A stretch of 12,859 nucleotides of DNA from Candidatus Poribacteria bacterium (GTDB lineage Bacteria > Poribacteria > WGA-4E > WGA-3G): positions 1 to 12,859 of the forward strand of contig JAPPMR010000455.1 in assembly GCA_028818995.1 (NCBI GenBank), read 5' to 3'. Numbering within the stretch: the stretch's first letter is position 1; the number at the start of each line of letters is the position of its first letter. The translations under genes and the position numbers were made by a program. Below are positions 7,101 to 12,859 of the stretch, piece after piece. The notes below the pieces were generated by a model. The model was not told the DNA's origin, did no database searches, and saw only the letters and a list, made by a program, of their open reading frames with translations.

Positions 7101-8665
7101 GCAGGATTGGTGACTTGCGCAAAAAGTTGTTTAAAATAATGGTAAAGCAGACGTGGATTCTTTGAAATTACTGCAGGAGGCGTATCGTCTCCCATTGACC
7201 CAATCGCCTCTTTGGCTTGTAAAACCATCGGTTTGATAAACCGTTCCACATCTTCAATCATATAACCAAATGCTTTCTGGGGTATCTCTAAATTGTCAGG
7301 GACTGGTGTTATCGTCCCAAGAGGCTGAGGTTTTAGTTCATCTAAATGCGTAATCTGCTTAACCCAATTTGCGTAAGGCTTTTGATTCGCCACCTCGGTT
7401 TTAATGTCTGTATCCGTGAGTAATTGGCCGCGTATAGTATCAACAGCGATCATCTGTCCAGGACCTAAACGTCCCTTTTTGACCACACGACTATCATCCA
7501 ATTCAATAATTCCGACCTCAGAACCCATTACAACGAGGCCGTCATCGGTTACTTTATACCGAGCAGGTCTTAGACCGTTTCTGTCTAAACTTGCGCCGAC
7601 AATATTTCCATCTGTGAAGGCTACAGCAGCGGGACCGTCCCACGGTTCGCTAACACAGGAAAGGTATTCATAACACGCTTTCAGAGCAGGCGGCATATCC
7701 GATATCTGCTCGTAAGCCTCTGGCATTAAACACATCATTGAATGGAGAATGCTGCGGTCAGAATGTGTTAACAACTCCAGCACGTTGTCAAGACTCATTG
7801 AATCGCTGCCGTGGGGGTTGATAATCGGGGCAAGTTTCTTGATATCTTCATTCCATACAGGAGAATTCATCTCTGCTTCACGGGCGCGCATCCAATTCCG
7901 ATTTCCCATCAACGTGTTAATCTCACCGTTGTGAGCAAGCATTCGGAACGGTTGTGCAAGCGCCCATGTAGGCGAAGTGTTTGTACTATACCGTTGGTGG
8001 AAAACTGCTAAGGAAGCTTCAAAGTCAACGTCCTGCAAATCGGAATAGAACATTGCAAGTTGGGGGGCAACGAGAAGTCCTTTATAGAGAATGGTACGGT
8101 GCGAAAAGGAGGCAATGTAGAATTCGTCAAGTTTCTCTTCTGTAATCCGATGTTCTAATTCTTTACATAAAAGATAGAGACGTTGTTCGAACTTGTCAGC
8201 AGGAATATGGGTTGGTCTGCTAATAAGCACCTGCTGAATTGACGGCATTGTTGCCAACGCCTTTTCTCCAAGAGCAGACTCATCAACAGGGACTGAACGC
8301 CATCCTAAGAGTGGGAATCCGTATTGCTGTAAAATGTCGGCAACGATTTCGTGTCCCCGTTCTTGTGCAACGGGGGCATTCCCCGGCAGGAAAATCATGC
8401 CGACTGCAAGGTCATTAATTGAATTTAGTCTTACTCCGAGCGTCTCTAATTCTTTCTTAAATAGTTTCTCCGGAATCTGTGTTAGGATGCCTGCACCGTC
8501 GCCTGTCTTTGCATCAGCTGCAACAGCGCCACGGTGTGTTAAATTCGTAACTGCTTGTATTGCCATTTCCAAGATAGCATGACTTCGACTCCCTGACCGG
8601 TTTGCGATAAAACCTACTCCACAGGCATCTTTTTCATATAAATGTTCGTGCATTTGTAAACTCAT
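4175..8665 (-). CDS. gltB: Glutamate synthase (GOGAT) large subunit
   Basis: Makes two glutamates from glutamine and 2-oxoglutarate in cytoplasmic ammonium assimilation. With the ATG at 8665 the protein has 1,496 residues, normal for the large chain. Parts in order: class II glutamine amidotransferase with nucleophile Cys15 (DACGVGF) and HQRYSTNT, AHNGEINTLMGNRNW; central domain; FMN-binding synthase domain (GSMSFGALSRETHETLA, GHEGGTGASPLSS); 3Fe-4S cysteines Cys1117, Cys1123, Cys1128 (CVMARQCHLNTCPVG); C-terminal GXGXG beta-helix (GKGMAGGELVV, GMTGGSAYV). The start is uncertain: GGAG is only 1 nt before ATG 8665 and 13 nt before ATG 8653, and TTG 8680 is also in frame. The last residues, seven prolines and then TQTRRVRKRKPKR, are unlike the family's usual end. 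No gltD is adjacent, so the electron donor (NADPH through GltD, or ferredoxin) is open. Confidence 0.97.
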   Translation of the reverse strand: MSLQMHEHLYEKDACGVGFIANRSGSRSHAILEMAIQAVTNLTHRGAVAADAKTGDGAGILTQIPEKLFKKELETLGVRLNSINDLAVGMIFLPGNAPVAQERGHEIVADILQQYGFPLLGWRSVPVDESALGEKALATMPSIQQVLISRPTHIPADKFEQRLYLLCKELEHRITEEKLDEFYIASFSHRTILYKGLLVAPQLAMFYSDLQDVDFEASLAVFHQRYSTNTSPTWALAQPFRMLAHNGEINTLMGNRNWMRAREAEMNSPVWNEDIKKLAPIINPHGSDSMSLDNVLELLTHSDRSILHSMMCLMPEAYEQISDMPPALKACYEYLSCVSEPWDGPAAVAFTDGNIVGASLDRNGLRPARYKVTDDGLVVMGSEVGIIELDDSRVVKKGRLGPGQMIAVDTIRGQLLTDTDIKTEVANQKPYANWVKQITHLDELKPQPLGTITPVPDNLEIPQKAFGYMIEDVERFIKPMVLQAKEAIGSMGDDTPPAVISKNPRLLYHYFKQLFAQVTNPAIDSLRERLVMSLTTYLGKRHSLLTETEKHARVIRLTSPILTNEELEALKAQNLPEFKHTAISVCFPVASGTQGLENALDTLCENVLDAVNSGNTLLILSDKDVNAELAPIPMLLAVGAVHHYLIREGKRRQVSLIVEAGDPREEHHYAVLLGYGADAINPYLAFSTIVQLAENDEFEELSTEQAITNYKEAVEKGILKIMAKMGISTVSSYRGAQIFEAIGINASVIDHCFTGTPSRLSGIGFEHIAAETLHFHTKAFGATDERKSLQEAGYFRFRRNGEFHAFNPTVFKALHKFVKSGEVEDYTEYAEAVEEGEPSSLRDLLAFKPSNPISIEEVEPAEDIVRRFTTGSMSFGALSRETHETLAIAMNRLGAKSGSGEGGEDSGRFERQPNGDLASSALKQVASGRFGVTPQYLASARELEIKMAQGSKPGEGGQIPGHKVTLEIAKIRHSIPGVPLISPPPHHDIYSIEDLAQLIYDLKQVNPRAKVAVKLVSEFLIGTIASGVAKGYADVIQISGHEGGTGASPLSSIKNAGTPWELGLAETQHRLVENELRDRVVLRVDGGMRSGRDIVIAAMLGAEEYGFGTTAMVATGCVMARQCHLNTCPVGVATQDPALRAKYPGTPEMVVNFMLGVANEVRAILANLGHRCLNDIIGRPELLELADLIDYPKAATLDLTEILSSADPIGKSPRYHLQERNDRVDTPLDDQILQDAETAIANKDPIQLSYPIRNTHRTVGAKLSGEIAFRYGDTPLPKETIRCYFTGSAGQSFGAFCISGIQFILTGEANDYVGKGMAGGELVVKPSPDARFETHENTIIGNTVLYGATSGSLYAAGRAGERFCVRNSGATTVVEGVGDHGCEYMTGGTVVILGETGRNFGAGMTGGSAYVLDENQQFGEKINRQLITLTRITEKVDEDMLIGLIQKHLELTGSQRAEKILANWDTFLPLFWKVVTPPPPPPPTQTRRVRKRKPKR

Positions 8666-8687
8666 ACTCCAAGTAATCAAGATTATT

Positions 8688-8760
8688 GGTATCCGTTAAA
8701 TTTTTGTATCATCAGAAAAAATAAGGTATAAAGACTCGGATACCGCGTCTATATTAGACG
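8688..8760 (-). promoter_or_regulatory. Structured gltB leader, possible attenuator
   Basis: Read on the minus strand, the leader has a small hairpin (CGTCTA/TAGACG, 8760-8746). Next comes GGTATCCG (8744-8737), which can form either a short 5-bp stem with ATACC (8729-8725) directly followed by TTATTTTTT (8724-8716), like an intrinsic terminator, or a longer 8-bp stem with CGGATACC (8695-8688), which would dissolve it. Two exclusive folds are the hallmark of attenuation. The terminator stem is weak, and no known glutamine or other riboswitch consensus is recognised. Confidence 0.35.
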
Positions 8761-8813
8761 TATAGGCATTTTGCCCTTAATTTCTGAATTCGGTAATTTT
8801 TTCTTCAATTAAT

Positions 8814-8842
8814 AGTATACCTTAAGTGCGGTGAATCGTCAA
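8814..8842 (-). promoter_or_regulatory. Sigma70-like promoter of gltB
   Basis: On the minus strand TTGACG (8842-8837; five of six consensus) and TATACT (8819-8814; five of six) are spaced by exactly 17 bp. Transcription would start near 8807, leaving a leader of about 140 nt before the gltB start. The -35 box is 27 bp from the -35 box of the divergent lpd promoter, so one bound regulator could affect both. Confidence 0.7.
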
Positions 8843-8869
8843 CAAAATTTTTATCCTGAACGCCTCAAC

Positions 8870-8898
8870 TTGACAACCCTCCCCTATTGTGATAGAAT
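8870..8898 (+). promoter_or_regulatory. Near-consensus extended -10 promoter of lpd
   Basis: TTGACA (8870-8875, perfect) and TAGAAT (8893-8898, five of six) are spaced by 17 bp, with TG at 8890-8891 forming an extended -10 element. Transcription would start near 8905, about 23 nt before the ATG. This is the strongest promoter seen in the window and rules out the GTG at 8889 as the gene start. Confidence 0.82.
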
Positions 8899-8927
8899 TA
8901 TATTCATCTCAGAAAACAGGAGCAGAT

Positions 8928-10304
8928 ATGGCTACGTATGATGTCGGAGTTATCGGTGGCGGACCGGGCGGTTACGTCGCTGCCATCAGAGCAGCACAAC
9001 TTGGCGGCACCGTTTGCCTCATAGAGAAAGGTGAATGGGGCGGAACGTGTCTAAATAGAGGGTGTATTCCAACGAAAACCCTCTTTTCTATTGCACATCT
9101 CGCTGAACAAGTTCAAAACACGCCAGCTCTGAATACCCAAAGCACAACCGTTGACTACTCACAAACATTAACACATAAGACAGAAGTTATTGAAAAACTG
9201 AAAGGTGGGATTGGACAACTTCTTAAAGCAAACAAAATTCGGACCATCAACGGAAACGCTTCACTTGCTGACAAAAACACAATTGCCGTGAGTAAAGCAG
9301 ATGGCACAACCGAACAGATAAACGTGAAAAACGTTATTATTGCCACTGGGTCTGAACCTGCTGAACTCCCTATCTTTGAAATTGATGAAACCGATGTATT
9401 GACTACGACAGGTATTCTTAACCTCACAGAACTCCCCGAAAGTCTTATTATTATCGGCGGTGGTGTTTCAGGATGTGAATTTGCCTCCATATTCAACGCT
9501 CTCGGTTGCAAAGTGACCGTATTAGAACAGCTTCCTACAATTTTGGCAACTGAAGATGTCCAGGTTGTTCGTCATATCCAACTATTCATGAAGCGAAAGG
9601 GTATCGCTATTCAGACAAGGGCGAAAATTACTGGCGTTGAAAAGTCAGAGGAAGGTGTTACAGCAGTGCTTGAATCAGGTGAAAACCTGACAGCACAAAA
9701 GATGCTTATTTCTATCGGTAGAAGTTACAATTCGGAAGGTATAGGGTTAGAAAAGGTTAGAGTCCGCACAGAAAACGGCAAAATCGTTGTGAATGAACGG
9801 ATGCAGACGAATATTCCCAATATTTACGCTGTTGGCGATGTCGCCAGTCGGTATCTGTTGGCGCACGTGGCTTCTGCTGAAGGAAAGGTCGCAGCACAAA
9901 ACTGTCTCGGTGAAACGGCTGAGATGGATTATCAAGTGATTCCGTGGTGTGTGTTCACACTCCCTGAAATTGGACATGCGGGTATGACTGAAAAAGAGGC
10001 TACTGATGAAGGATATGAGGTTAAGATCGGCAGGTTTCCTTACGGTGCAAGCGGCATGGCGTTAGGGATGGGAGAAGCGGACGGTTTCGTCAAAACCGTC
10101 ACAGATGCGGATAGTGGTGATATCCTCGGTGTTCATATTGTAGGTGTGCATGCGTCAACGCTTATTCATGAAGCTGCGGTTGCTATTCGTTTGGGGGCGT
10201 CTGCGATGGATATTGCACATACTGTGCATGCACATCCAACGCTTTCTGAAATAGTGATGGAGTCTGCTGAAGCGGCGTATGGTCGTGCGGTGCATGTGTT
10301 TTAG
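8928..10304 (+). CDS. lpdA: Dihydrolipoyl dehydrogenase (E3)
   Basis: FAD enzyme that reoxidises dihydrolipoamide with NAD+, serving pyruvate, 2-oxoglutarate or branched-chain dehydrogenases or the glycine cleavage system. 458 residues, the usual size. Seen in order: FAD-binding GGGPGGYVAAIRAAQLG (10-26); redox-active disulfide Cys41/Cys46 in GGTCLNRGCIPTK; ATGSEP; NAD-binding GGGVSGCEFASIFNALG with the acidic residue in VTVLEQ; second FAD motif IYAVGDV; dimer-interface His436-Glu441 in HAHPTLSE, the catalytic pair. All key residues are present. ATG 8928 is chosen because CAGGAG (8917-8922) is 5 nt upstream and the -10 box overlaps the alternative GTG 8889. No lipoyl-bearing E2 or glycine-cleavage gene is beside it, so its partner complex is not shown. 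Confidence 0.95.
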   Translation: MATYDVGVIGGGPGGYVAAIRAAQLGGTVCLIEKGEWGGTCLNRGCIPTKTLFSIAHLAEQVQNTPALNTQSTTVDYSQTLTHKTEVIEKLKGGIGQLLKANKIRTINGNASLADKNTIAVSKADGTTEQINVKNVIIATGSEPAELPIFEIDETDVLTTTGILNLTELPESLIIIGGGVSGCEFASIFNALGCKVTVLEQLPTILATEDVQVVRHIQLFMKRKGIAIQTRAKITGVEKSEEGVTAVLESGENLTAQKMLISIGRSYNSEGIGLEKVRVRTENGKIVVNERMQTNIPNIYAVGDVASRYLLAHVASAEGKVAAQNCLGETAEMDYQVIPWCVFTLPEIGHAGMTEKEATDEGYEVKIGRFPYGASGMALGMGEADGFVKTVTDADSGDILGVHIVGVHASTLIHEAAVAIRLGASAMDIAHTVHAHPTLSEIVMESAEAAYGRAVHVF

Positions 10305-10616
10305 GTTGTGTTTACTTACACCACAATAATGTAAATGCGAAATTTGAGGGTGTTTAAAGTAGGGCTATGGTATACAATAGAGAGACACAAGACGTTACGT
10401 AGGACTTTGTTATGTTAATTGAAGGTTGTGTCCGAGTATATCAACCGACAACATTTCAGATGCCGTTGATGGTTTTACTGAATACAAGACATAAAGTTAT
10501 AATCGTATAAAGTTTCCACGGATTTGGCGACATGCTGTAATCAGTTCCAGTGTCTCGTTTGCTGCCGAACTTGTAGTATCAATAATCATGATCATTTTTT
10601 AACAAAAGGACTCAAT
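10305..10616. other. Non-coding gap between lpd and the membrane protein gene
   Basis: No convincing gene, RNA or repeat element. It holds a candidate promoter near its right end and a few short inverted repeats (GGTTG 10424-10428 with CAACC 10442-10446; ATCAAC 10440-10445 with GTTGAT 10465-10470) that compete with each other. No good terminator for lpd is visible. Confidence 0.5.
10474..10503 (+). promoter_or_regulatory. Candidate promoter for the two-helix membrane protein
   Basis: A perfect TATAAT (10498-10503) is preceded at 18 bp by TTTACT (10474-10479; four of six consensus). Transcription would begin near 10510, giving a leader of about 107 nt. The -35 match is modest. Confidence 0.35.
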
Positions 10617-11129
10617 ATGAATAAACTAAAAGATAATTCAGATCAACTGAAAATTGCCCAATGGATTGTGTTTGCTATAATTGCCTTAGGCATCTTGGGT
10701 TTAGTAAGTCTTTTCGTGTACCTAACAGTAACACGACCTTTAACTAAATTGGAGATTATCCTATTGCAATTCATTTTCTTAGCAATAGGATTAGGAATAG
10801 GATTCGGTGTTTCATTCTGGGTTCGGCAAAAGGCTGTTGAAAAGGCTGTAAAAGAAACGATCACGCCACACGCCCGATCTGCGTTCAGACGCCTTGCCTC
10901 TCTTTACGATAGTCTTTTACGGGCATCATCAGTATTACGAACATTAAATGCTTCTCCAGCCCCTGATGACTACCGAATAATATTTTCCAAACTTGACGCA
11001 ATTGTTAATGAGCAACTAAATACGGCAGATGATGCGTTAGAAGATTGGAGAGATATTGTTCCGGAAGATGCGGATGAGTTAAAACAGAAACTACAACCTA
11101 ACAACGTGACATCGGGTGATAATGAGTGA
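10617..11129 (+). CDS. Unrecognised two-helix membrane protein
   Basis: No family is recognised. The 170-residue protein has a short polar N-terminus, two membrane helices (about 15-37, IVFAIIALGILGLVSLFVY; about 46-68, IILLQFIFLAIGLGIGFGVS) joined by a short loop, and a soluble C-terminal half of about 100 residues. That half looks helical (KAVEKAVKETITPHARSAF, RRLASLYDSLLRASSVLRTL) and becomes acidic at the end. By the positive-inside rule (WVRQK after helix 2) the tail is probably cytoplasmic. ATG 10617 is chosen because AAAGGA (10605-10610) is 6 nt before it; the frame stays open upstream to 10524, but that part is Cys-rich, unlike the rest, and lacks a ribosome-binding site. It stands alone between lpd and the converging kinase gene. 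Confidence 0.75.
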   Translation: MNKLKDNSDQLKIAQWIVFAIIALGILGLVSLFVYLTVTRPLTKLEIILLQFIFLAIGLGIGFGVSFWVRQKAVEKAVKETITPHARSAFRRLASLYDSLLRASSVLRTLNASPAPDDYRIIFSKLDAIVNEQLNTADDALEDWRDIVPEDADELKQKLQPNNVTSGDNE

Positions 11130-11445
11130 ACCGACTGACAGATAGGTGGCACGAGTACTTAACGCACTCGGAACTTTACACCGATGCAGTATTGCTATCT
11201 GTTTTGATATGATAGATACTCAAGAGGAACTTTTTATCGCAGCTACCTACCCAACAAGAAAAGCGAACATCGATGGAAGTTCGATCCATTGCTTGTTCGC
11301 TTATGCCACCCAAATGGATAGAAAAGTACGGAACATTGAGAATAAGAAATATTGGGCAGAATCTATGTCATGACTCACTGAACAAGAACAACAAAAAATC
11401 ATTCGTTATATTATTAAGATGACAGTATGAAATCCATCACAAAGA
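11130..11445. other. Non-coding gap between converging genes
   Basis: Apart from the hairpin at 11261-11302, no feature can be supported. A 75-codon frame on the plus strand (11146-11373) crosses that hairpin, has no ribosome-binding site and no recognisable protein sequence, so it is not called as a gene. Confidence 0.5.
11261..11302. terminator. Hairpin between converging genes, likely terminator for the kinase operon
   Basis: AAGCGAACA (11261-11269) pairs with TGTTCGCTT (11294-11302); past a small internal loop ATGGA (11273-11277) pairs with TCCAT (11285-11289) round a 7-nt loop. On the minus strand the stem is followed by TTCTTGTTG, which is T-rich, so it suits termination of the sahH-kinase operon, whose last stop is about 145 nt upstream. 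It could also stop transcription arriving from the plus-strand gene. Confidence 0.5.
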
Positions 11446-12351
11446 TCAAAAACGCATCGCATCCTGAAGTTCCCGATACCGCGCCTCTATTTCATCAAAC
11501 TGCACAGACTTCTGCCGATTGATACTGAAATCCTCAATGTTAAATGAGGCGACAACAGTCCCATACATCATCGCTTTACGGATTGAACCTTCCGACACAT
11601 CACCAACAGAGGCAAGATAACCCATAAAACCACCAGCGAAACTATCGCCTGCGCCTGTGGGGTCTACAACGCTTGTAAGCGGGTATGCTGGCGCGCTAAA
11701 GAACGATGATTCTGTGATACTGATTGCACCGTGCTCACCTTTTTTAATGATAACGCGTTGAGGTCCTTTTCGTAGGATTGCCCGTGCTGCGTTCAATAGA
11801 TTAGATTCACCCGTTAACAACTTTGCTTCACTGTCGTTCAGGATAAGAATATCCACGCGTTCTATTGTTTTTTCTAACGCTTCTCGCTCCTCATGTATCC
11901 AAAAATCCATCGTATCACAGACGACCAGTTTTGGATTTGATGTCTGTTCAATAATGCTCAGTTGCAATTGTGGTGGGTCATTTGCTAAAAAAAGGTAGGG
12001 CGTTTCCTTATAAGCGTCAGGTAAAACGGGATGGAAATCAGCGACAACGTTCAATTCGGTAAAAAGCGTATCGCGCACATTGAAGTCTTCAGCGTATTTG
12101 CCTCCCCACCGAAAGGTTTTACCGTTTTCTACGCGCGTTAATCCTTCAAGGTCAATGCTGCGGGTTTGAAGAAAGTCAGTATACTCTTGTGGAAAATCAG
12201 CACCAACAACGCCGATAAGTCTAACGGGATTGCCAAAGAAACTGGCGGCAACAGCAGCATAAGTGCCAGAACCGCCAAGCACATCTTCAACCCGTTTCTG
12301 TGGTGTTTCTACGGTATCCAAAGTAACCGTCCCGACAACCAACACTCCCAT
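11446..12351 (-). CDS. PfkB-family kinase, possible adenosine kinase
   Basis: Ribokinase-fold enzyme that transfers phosphate from ATP to a sugar or nucleoside hydroxyl, cytoplasmic. 301 residues, normal for the family. Seen: N-terminal strand VLVVGTVTLDTVETP; the Gly-rich substrate lid region GGSGTYAAVAASFFG (26-40) and RLIGVVGADFP; NDSEA (172-176) of the metal/phosphate region; and the signature DPTGAGDSFAGG (230-241) with catalytic base Asp236 and the GAGD anion hole. The start ATG 12351 is chosen because GGAG (12361-12358) lies 6 nt upstream and the product then begins directly with the family's first strand; TTG 12369 and ATG 12363 are alternatives. Placed last in the operon with sahH, it probably acts on adenosine released by SahH, but the substrate is inferred from position only; a sugar kinase is possible. 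Confidence 0.9.
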   Translation of the reverse strand: MGVLVVGTVTLDTVETPQKRVEDVLGGSGTYAAVAASFFGNPVRLIGVVGADFPQEYTDFLQTRSIDLEGLTRVENGKTFRWGGKYAEDFNVRDTLFTELNVVADFHPVLPDAYKETPYLFLANDPPQLQLSIIEQTSNPKLVVCDTMDFWIHEEREALEKTIERVDILILNDSEAKLLTGESNLLNAARAILRKGPQRVIIKKGEHGAISITESSFFSAPAYPLTSVVDPTGAGDSFAGGFMGYLASVGDVSEGSIRKAMMYGTVVASFNIEDFSINRQKSVQFDEIEARYRELQDAMRF

Positions 12352-12361
12352 TATTTTCTCC
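12352..12361 (-). promoter_or_regulatory. Ribosome-binding site that sets the kinase start
   Basis: GGAG at 12361-12358 on the minus strand is 6 nt before ATG 12351. The two upstream in-frame alternatives (ATG 12363, TTG 12369) have no such site, so the shorter protein is favoured. Confidence 0.65.
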
Positions 12362-12371
12362 ATCGGCAATA

Positions 12372-12602
12372 CTAAAACGTTCCGGGACGGTTTTTATTCT
12401 CACGCATTGCCCTGATAATTCTGCGCACACGACGCACTAAAATAACACCAAGCACAATTACAAGAGGATATAGCATAAAATCAAGTAGTGTGGAAATAGT
12501 CGGAGGGAATTGAACCTTACCAGAACGTGCTAACCATATTGGCAGTAAAAGCAGTGCGGCAAGGAGTAATATGACTCCTTCCCAGATTTCTGTCTTTTTC
12601 AT
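12372..12602 (-). CDS. Small two-helix membrane protein in the sahH operon
   Basis: No family is recognised. The 76-residue protein has two strongly hydrophobic segments: about 7-25 (WEGVILLLAALLLLPIWLA) and about 38-59 (LLDFMLYPLVIVLGVILV), then a very basic tail (RRVRRIIRAMRENKNR) that should stay in the cytoplasm. ATG 12602 is preferred although its ribosome-binding site is weak: the frame is open further upstream (to 12695) but that part would overlap the end of sahH and is low-complexity Arg/Ser. The gene begins 28 nt after the sahH stop and ends about 20 nt before the kinase start, so all three are probably one transcript. A link to S-adenosylhomocysteine or adenosine metabolism is suggested only by position. 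Confidence 0.7.
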   Translation of the reverse strand: MKKTEIWEGVILLLAALLLLPIWLARSGKVQFPPTISTLLDFMLYPLVIVLGVILVRRVRRIIRAMRENKNRPGTF

Positions 12603-12630
12603 TAGTTTTCTGAGAGTGTCTAAGTCAAGA

Positions 12631-12859
12631 TTATGTTCCCATTTCCCACGAGTTGAGGTACTTCTCCTGCTCAGCCGTGAGCGTATCAATTTCAACGCCG
12701 AATGCGGCTAACTTCAACCTTGCCACTTCCTCGTCAATGGATTCAGGAACATCGTAGACCCGATTTTCAAGTTTCTGCTGGTTTTGGGCAATATATTCAA
12801 GGGATAACGCCTGATTCGCAAAACTCATGTCCATGACGCTTGCGGGATGTCCTTCTGCC
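12631..12859 (-). CDS. ahcY: Adenosylhomocysteinase, C-terminal part
   Basis: Cytoplasmic NAD-dependent enzyme that reversibly splits S-adenosyl-L-homocysteine into homocysteine and adenosine, clearing the inhibitory by-product of methylation. Only the last 75 residues are present; the rest lies beyond the right edge. They carry the highly conserved C-terminal signature [19 protein letters not shown], followed by [24 protein letters not shown], and [16 protein letters not shown]. The NAD-contacting Lys-Tyr found near the C-terminus of some homologues is not seen: the protein ends in LNSWEMGT, the short form common in many bacteria and archaea. First visible gene of an operon with the small membrane protein and the PfkB kinase. 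Confidence 0.95.
   Translation of the reverse strand, partial: AEGHPASVMDMSFANQALSLEYIAQNQQKLENRVYDVPESIDEEVARLKLAAFGVEIDTLTAEQEKYLNSWEMGT

Noticed and set aside
4092..8582. Many plus-strand frames inside gltB
   Set aside because: They are shadows of the minus-strand gltB, whose motifs run continuously through the whole length.
8666..8807. glnA-type glutamine riboswitch in the gltB leader
   Set aside because: I could not find the conserved blocks I associate with that RNA; only generic stems are visible.
8889..8927. GTG start adding 13 residues to the dihydrolipoyl dehydrogenase
   Set aside because: The GTG overlaps the extended -10 promoter and lies before the predicted transcription start; ATG 8928 has a proper CAGGAG site.
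10306..10326. Terminator for lpd (TTGTG/CACAA)
   Set aside because: Only 5 pairs with an 11-nt loop and no T-run.
10524..10616. Upstream extension of the two-helix membrane protein
   Set aside because: Cys-rich, unlike the rest, no ribosome-binding site, and a good AAAGGA site precedes ATG 10617.
11146..11373. 75-codon reading frame
   Set aside because: It crosses a terminator-like hairpin, has no ribosome-binding site and shows no recognisable protein sequence.
12603..12695. Longer start for the small membrane protein
   Set aside because: It would overlap the end of sahH and adds an Arg/Ser-rich stretch explained as an out-of-frame reading of sahH.

Overview
The window most likely comes from the chromosome of an uncultivated, moderately AT-rich Gram-negative bacterium. 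An outer-membrane barrel-type protein, an ExbB/ExbD proton-channel operon, GGAG/AGGAG ribosome-binding sites and sigma70-like promoters support this. The style of the proteins recalls Candidatus Poribacteria or related sponge/marine lineages, but that placement is from memory and weak. No tRNA, rRNA, CRISPR array or complete insertion sequence was seen.

Layout, left to right. (1) 3-1475 (+) is the 3' part of a gene for an acidic protein with two textbook EF-hand loops followed by beta-barrel-like sequence ending in Phe; a strong hairpin follows. (2) 1730-3772 (+) is a three-gene operon: an ExbB-type channel fused to a secreted carboxypeptidase-regulatory-like domain, then two ExbD paralogues. 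No TonB is present. (3) 3773-4174 is non-coding. It holds a branched fold, a 34-base perfect palindrome (terminator) and a 151-bp MITE-like element with 30-bp imperfect terminal repeats and flanking TA. (4) 4175-8665 (-) is glutamate synthase large chain (gltB) with an odd polyproline/basic C-terminal tail. (5) 8666-8927 is a compact divergent control region with two well-formed promoters and a leader of about 140 nt upstream of gltB that can fold in two exclusive ways. (6) 8928-10304 (+) is a dihydrolipoyl dehydrogenase. (7) 10617-11129 (+) is an unrecognised two-helix membrane protein. (8) 11446-12859 (-) is an operon of sahH (C-terminal part only), a 76-residue membrane protein and a PfkB-family kinase.

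How the genes work together: the Exb operon should make an inner-membrane proton-driven motor that energises outer-membrane transport or envelope processes; the barrel protein upstream is a possible but unproven client. GltB supplies glutamate from glutamine and 2-oxoglutarate. SahH splits S-adenosylhomocysteine into homocysteine and adenosine, and the neighbouring PfkB kinase is well placed to phosphorylate the adenosine, which would pull the reversible SahH reaction forward. Nothing here is a clear defence or mobile gene cluster. The least ordinary items are the ExbB fusion, the gltB leader, the MITE and the sahH operon's small membrane protein.
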